Below, piece after piece: positions 61,499 to 64,000 of a stretch of DNA of 64,000 nucleotides. The number at the start of each line of letters is the position of its first letter. The first letter of the stretch is position 1. The position numbers and the translations under genes are program-made. Below the pieces are notes generated by a model. It ran no database searches, had not been told where the DNA came from, and saw only the letters and a program-made list of their open reading frames with translations. The stretch is from Actinomycetota bacterium (lineage in GTDB: Bacteria; Actinomycetota; Actinomycetes; Nanopelagicales; Nanopelagicaceae): the NCBI GenBank assembly GCA_009698675.1, contig WLPT01000003.1, forward strand, positions 1-64,000, given 5' to 3'.

Positions 61499-62496
61499 GT
61501 ACTCTCGTAGACACTTATGGTCGCACGCATCGAAATCTGCGAGTCTCGCTAACAGATCGATGCTCGTTGCGCTGCACGTACTGCATGCCACATGACTTTG
61601 CGGCCTGGCTTCCAAACGAAGAGTTACTTTCAACCGATGAACTACTAACGATTATTGAAGTAGCCGTTCAGCAGGGGATAGATGAAGTTCGCTTAACTGG
61701 CGGTGAACCACTTCTTCGACCAGATATCGTTGAAATCGTTGAACGTATTGCTGGCATCGAGAATGCTCCACGCTTGACTCTAACCACTAATGGAATACGT
61801 CTGCCAGATCTTGCTGGGCCATTAGCAAAAGCGGGATTAAATCGCATCAACGTCAGTCTTGATACTTTGAGCCGAGAGCGCTTCAAGACACTGACATATC
61901 GTGACAGGTTCGACGACGTGATCCTTGGACTCAAAGCAGCAAATGCTGCGGGGTTATTTCCAATTAAAGTTAATGCAGTATTGCTCAAAGATATTAACGA
62001 TGACGAAGCGCCTGCAATTTTAGAGTGGGCCCTTGAAAATGAGTATTCACTTCGTTTTATTGAACAGATGCCCCTTGATGCCGGTGGAATTTGGGATCGT
62101 GCGACTTTAATTACGGCCGATGAGATATATGCCGCGCTTTCGACTCGATATACATTGACTCCGGTCGATAATCGAGGCTCATCTCCAGCAGAAGAGTTCT
62201 ATATCAATGGGAGTTCAGCAACCGTCGGAATAATAGGAAGCGTGACCCGTCCTTTTTGCGGTGCCTGCGATCGGATTAGATTGACTTCAGATGGCCAGCT
62301 TCGATCATGTCTATTTTCAAACGTTGAAACGGATTTACGTAGAGTTCTTCGGGATGAAAGCTTGAACTCTGCAACAAAGAAGCAAGAAATTGCGGCACGC
62401 TTTCAAAAAACAGTTATCAGTAAACTTCCGGGACATGGAATAAATGACCCAACATTTATAGCGCCAATTCGTCCAATGTCGGCTATTGGTGGTTAG
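61495..62496 (+). CDS. moaA: GTP 3',8-cyclase MoaA
   Basis: The 333-residue radical SAM enzyme has the N-terminal cluster cysteines C23, C27 and C30 (RCSLRCTYCMP), GGEPLL, and a second cluster with CGACDRIR and a later Cys (LRSCLF). It ends with the functional Gly-Gly tail (SAIGG). It starts at ATG 61495 (ATGA overlap with moaE), though the frame is open from 61480. It converts GTP to 3',8-cyclo-GTP. Its stop overlaps convergent moaD by 4 bases. Confidence 0.96.
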   Translation: MSTLVDTYGRTHRNLRVSLTDRCSLRCTYCMPHDFAAWLPNEELLSTDELLTIIEVAVQQGIDEVRLTGGEPLLRPDIVEIVERIAGIENAPRLTLTTNGIRLPDLAGPLAKAGLNRINVSLDTLSRERFKTLTYRDRFDDVILGLKAANAAGLFPIKVNAVLLKDINDDEAPAILEWALENEYSLRFIEQMPLDAGGIWDRATLITADEIYAALSTRYTLTPVDNRGSSPAEEFYINGSSATVGIIGSVTRPFCGACDRIRLTSDGQLRSCLFSNVETDLRRVLRDESLNSATKKQEIAARFQKTVISKLPGHGINDPTFIAPIRPMSAIGG

Positions 62497-62738
62497 CCTC
62501 CTGCAAATCGTGGTAAAACATCTATAACACTTCCGTCATTTACGAAAATACTTTGATCATGGACGAGTACTGAGTCAAGTAGAAAACTGCACTGAGAAAG
62601 CACATGCTTAAGTGATGGATTGGTGCTGCACGCAAGGGAAATGATTGAATCCAAGGATGCAGGTGCAAATATTGCCGATTCAACCCCTGCAGCTGCGCGG
62701 GCAGCGGCAAAATAGCGCACTTGCACCCCATTATTCAT
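62493..62738 (-). CDS. moaD: Molybdopterin synthase sulfur-carrier subunit
   Basis: The 81-residue ubiquitin-like protein begins VQVRYFAAARAAAGVE and ends with the functional di-glycine (LPRFAGG), which is thiocarboxylated by MoeB. It feeds sulfur to MoaE. Its placement on the opposite strand to moaE/moaA, with its own TACAAT leaderless promoter, is unusual because moaD normally sits beside moaE in one operon. No moeB gene is seen in this window. Confidence 0.93.
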   Translation of the reverse strand: MNNGVQVRYFAAARAAAGVESAIFAPASLDSIISLACSTNPSLKHVLSQCSFLLDSVLVHDQSIFVNDGSVIDVLPRFAGG

Positions 62739-62744
62739 TTCGTC

Positions 62745-62750
62745 ATTGTA
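62745..62750 (-). promoter_or_regulatory. -10 box of leaderless promoter for moaD (TACAAT)
   Basis: On the minus strand TACAAT is followed by GACGAA and the moaD ATG at 62738. Its last two bases overlap the plus-strand -10 at 62749. Confidence 0.55.
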
Positions 62751-62754
62751 TGGT
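62749..62754 (+). promoter_or_regulatory. -10 box of leaderless promoter for the TauE gene (TATGGT)
   Basis: TATGGT is followed by TAAGGC and the ATG at 62761. An AAGG inside the spacer could in principle serve as a weak ribosome site. Confidence 0.5.
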
Positions 62755-62760
62755 TAAGGC

Positions 62761-63495
62761 ATGCTTGAGTACATCCTTATCTTCGGGGTTGGAATTCTCG
62801 TTGGTGCAATTAATGGGATGGCTGGTGGCGCCTCGGTTATCTCTTACCCAGTGCTGCTGGCAACAGGAATGTCGCCAGTTAACGCTGCGATTACCAATGC
62901 CCTCGGTGTGACGCCGGCAAATTTCTTTGCTCTAATCTCAGTCAGAGATAAGCTGCGCGCATATTTTTTAGAGTATAAAAAACTCATAATAATTTCGATC
63001 ATTGGTTCAGCCTCTGGTGCAATCGCCTTACTCTCTGTCCCCCCAGGAGTATTTGAAAAGATGGTTCCCTTTCTTCTGCTTTTTGCAAGCCTTTCCTTTC
63101 TCATCAAAGCTAAAGCCGATCGTGGTGGGCGGCATGAGTTAATGGAAAAAATAGGTATCGCCGCAAGTGGCCTGTACTGCGGATACTTTGGACCGGGGCA
63201 GGGCGTGATGGTTATTGCAGTATTAGCGCGCGATGTCGGCCGTGATCCAAAGACGCTCAATTCGGCGAAGAATTTAATTGTGGGATGGACATCGCTAATC
63301 TCAAATCTGATCTATATCGCCAGCGGGCGCGCTAATTGGAGCTTCGTCATGGCACTTGTGGCTGGAGCTAGCATCGGTGGAAGCTTTGGAGGGCGATGGG
63401 CCTCGCAGATGCCGCCCAAGCTCTACCGCGCCTTGATTTTAACCGTCGGCTTTGGCGCCTCGGCCTGGCTATTTAAGCGCTATTACTTGAGCTAA
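62761..63495 (+). CDS. TauE/SafE-family membrane permease
   Basis: The 244-residue protein has about eight TM segments and the TauE/SafE pattern: GILVGAINGMAGGASVISYPVLLATGM at the start (about 10-36) and the second copy GLYCGYFGPGQGVMVIAVL. Members export sulfite, sulfoacetate or related anions. Its immediate neighbour moaD (divergent, overlapping promoters) raises the possibility of a link to sulfur or oxyanions in cofactor synthesis, which is inference. Substrate not known. Confidence 0.88.
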   Translation: MLEYILIFGVGILVGAINGMAGGASVISYPVLLATGMSPVNAAITNALGVTPANFFALISVRDKLRAYFLEYKKLIIISIIGSASGAIALLSVPPGVFEKMVPFLLLFASLSFLIKAKADRGGRHELMEKIGIAASGLYCGYFGPGQGVMVIAVLARDVGRDPKTLNSAKNLIVGWTSLISNLIYIASGRANWSFVMALVAGASIGGSFGGRWASQMPPKLYRALILTVGFGASAWLFKRYYLS

Positions 63496-63512
63496 AAACC
63501 CTCGCCCTGGTG

Positions 63513-63541
63513 TATCAATCTGGATATGACTGATATATCAT
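63513..63541 (+). promoter_or_regulatory. Candidate GntR operator and leaderless -10 (TATCAT)
   Basis: A perfect 10-base palindrome TGATATATCA (63531-63540) overlaps the -10 TATCAT (63536-63541), which is 7 bases before the ATG at 63549. An outer TATCA (63513-63517) mirrors TGATA (63531-63535). The position fits autorepression by the GntR protein. Confidence 0.45.
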
Positions 63542-63548
63542 CAAACCT

Positions 63549-64000
63549 ATGAGCCAGGCCATCCACATTCTCTCCCGCCAGGCCAGTTCACTCTCGGAAG
63601 AGGCCTATAGCCGAATTCGCTCAATGATTATTACCCTCGAGCTCGTTCCAGGATCACTGATTAGTGAGAGTGATCTGATGGCGAAGTTAGGTTTCGGGCG
63701 CACCCCAATTCGTGAGGCGTTGCGCTCGCTAGCTACTGAGAAGTTGGTAGAGGTATATCCACGTCGTGGAATGTTCGTCTCAAGCGTGGATGTTCAAAAT
63801 CTCTCTGCGCTCTCTGAGATTAGAGCCGTTCTTGAAATTAAAGCCGCCGAACTGGCAGCAGAGCGTTCAACTCCCGCCGACCATCTCATCACTAAGGCTC
63901 TCATTACCGAGATTAATGGAATTAAAGGTGGGCTCGATATGGCAAGGCTTATCGGTTTGGACCAACGAATCCACCACCATATCTATCAATGCACCCATAA
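63549..64000 (+). CDS. GntR-family transcriptional regulator (FadR/FCD type), 3' truncated by window
   Basis: The visible 150 residues contain an N-terminal winged helix: YSRIRSMIITLELVPGSLIS, then SESDLMAKLGFGRTPIREAL and the wing VEVYPRRGMFVS. The next segment (LSEIRAVLEIKAAELAAE) begins the helical FCD ligand domain, which binds small acids through metal. The C-terminus is beyond the window. It starts at an ATG with a leaderless -10 overlapped by a palindrome. Its targets may include the adjacent TauE gene; that is inferred from position. Confidence 0.9.
   Translation, partial: MSQAIHILSRQASSLSEEAYSRIRSMIITLELVPGSLISESDLMAKLGFGRTPIREALRSLATEKLVEVYPRRGMFVSSVDVQNLSALSEIRAVLEIKAAELAAERSTPADHLITKALITEINGIKGGLDMARLIGLDQRIHHHIYQCTH

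Overview
The window is a compact bacterial chromosome segment of moderate, mid-40s-looking GC. It has about 70 protein genes, seven tRNA genes and no gap over 300 bases without a gene. Gene content and order point to an actinobacterium. The run ettA, thioesterase, alpha-glucosidase, glbO, HNH protein, pepN, rpiB, tig, clpP1, clpP2, clpX, valS, folC, DUF4233, ndk, rne is the neighbourhood known from Mycobacterium tuberculosis (about Rv2445c to Rv2477c), followed by rpsT, lepA, hemW, hrcA, dnaJ, rsmE, phoH, ybeY, corC. Low GC, tight packing and many overlapping stop codons suggest a streamlined lineage such as the freshwater acI group (Nanopelagicales). That placement is inference.

Layout. 1-3500: accessory genes (secreted peptide, TRIC channel, SOUL protein, acetyltransferase, secreted HNH nuclease), including a small island flanked by a duplicated tRNA-Lys 3' end. 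3500-11400: ppa and orn beside tRNA-His and tRNA-Arg, then a run of ettA, thioesterase, GH13 glucosidase, two MFS carriers and glbO. 11400-16500: mscS, HNH, pepN, trmB, rpiB in convergent and divergent pairs. 16500-19150: two secreted low-complexity proteins, one collagen-like. 19150-29740: tRNAs, protein quality control (tig, clpP1P2, clpX), valS, folC, ndk. 29750-35500: rod-shape operon mreBCD-mrdA-rodA. 35670-49340: rne, rpsT, lepA, hemW, hrcA, dnaJ, rsmE, HIT, phoH, ybeY, corC, FAA hydrolase, gltX. 49370-58340: tRNA-Gln, tRNA-Glu, LysE exporter, CoA-transferase, amino-sugar genes, trhO, and a minus-strand run of phosphodiesterase, homocysteine methyltransferase, PF13769-like protein and metallophosphoesterase. 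58350-62740: a complete molybdenum cofactor set (mobA, moeA, moaC, mog, moaE, moaA, moaD). The window ends with a TauE/SafE permease and the start of a GntR regulator.

The most striking pattern is in the start sites. About twenty genes have a TANNNT -10 box exactly 6-7 bases before the start codon and no Shine-Dalgarno, the signature of leaderless mRNAs. These boxes settle several start codons (TRIC, moaC, the metallophosphoesterase). At both ends of the molybdenum cofactor cluster, two divergent leaderless promoters share overlapping -10 boxes, so start codons lie only 18 and 22 bases apart. In two more places a tRNA 3' end sits 1 or 3 bases before the start codon of the next gene (orn, lysE), so tRNA maturation alone would create a near-leaderless mRNA.
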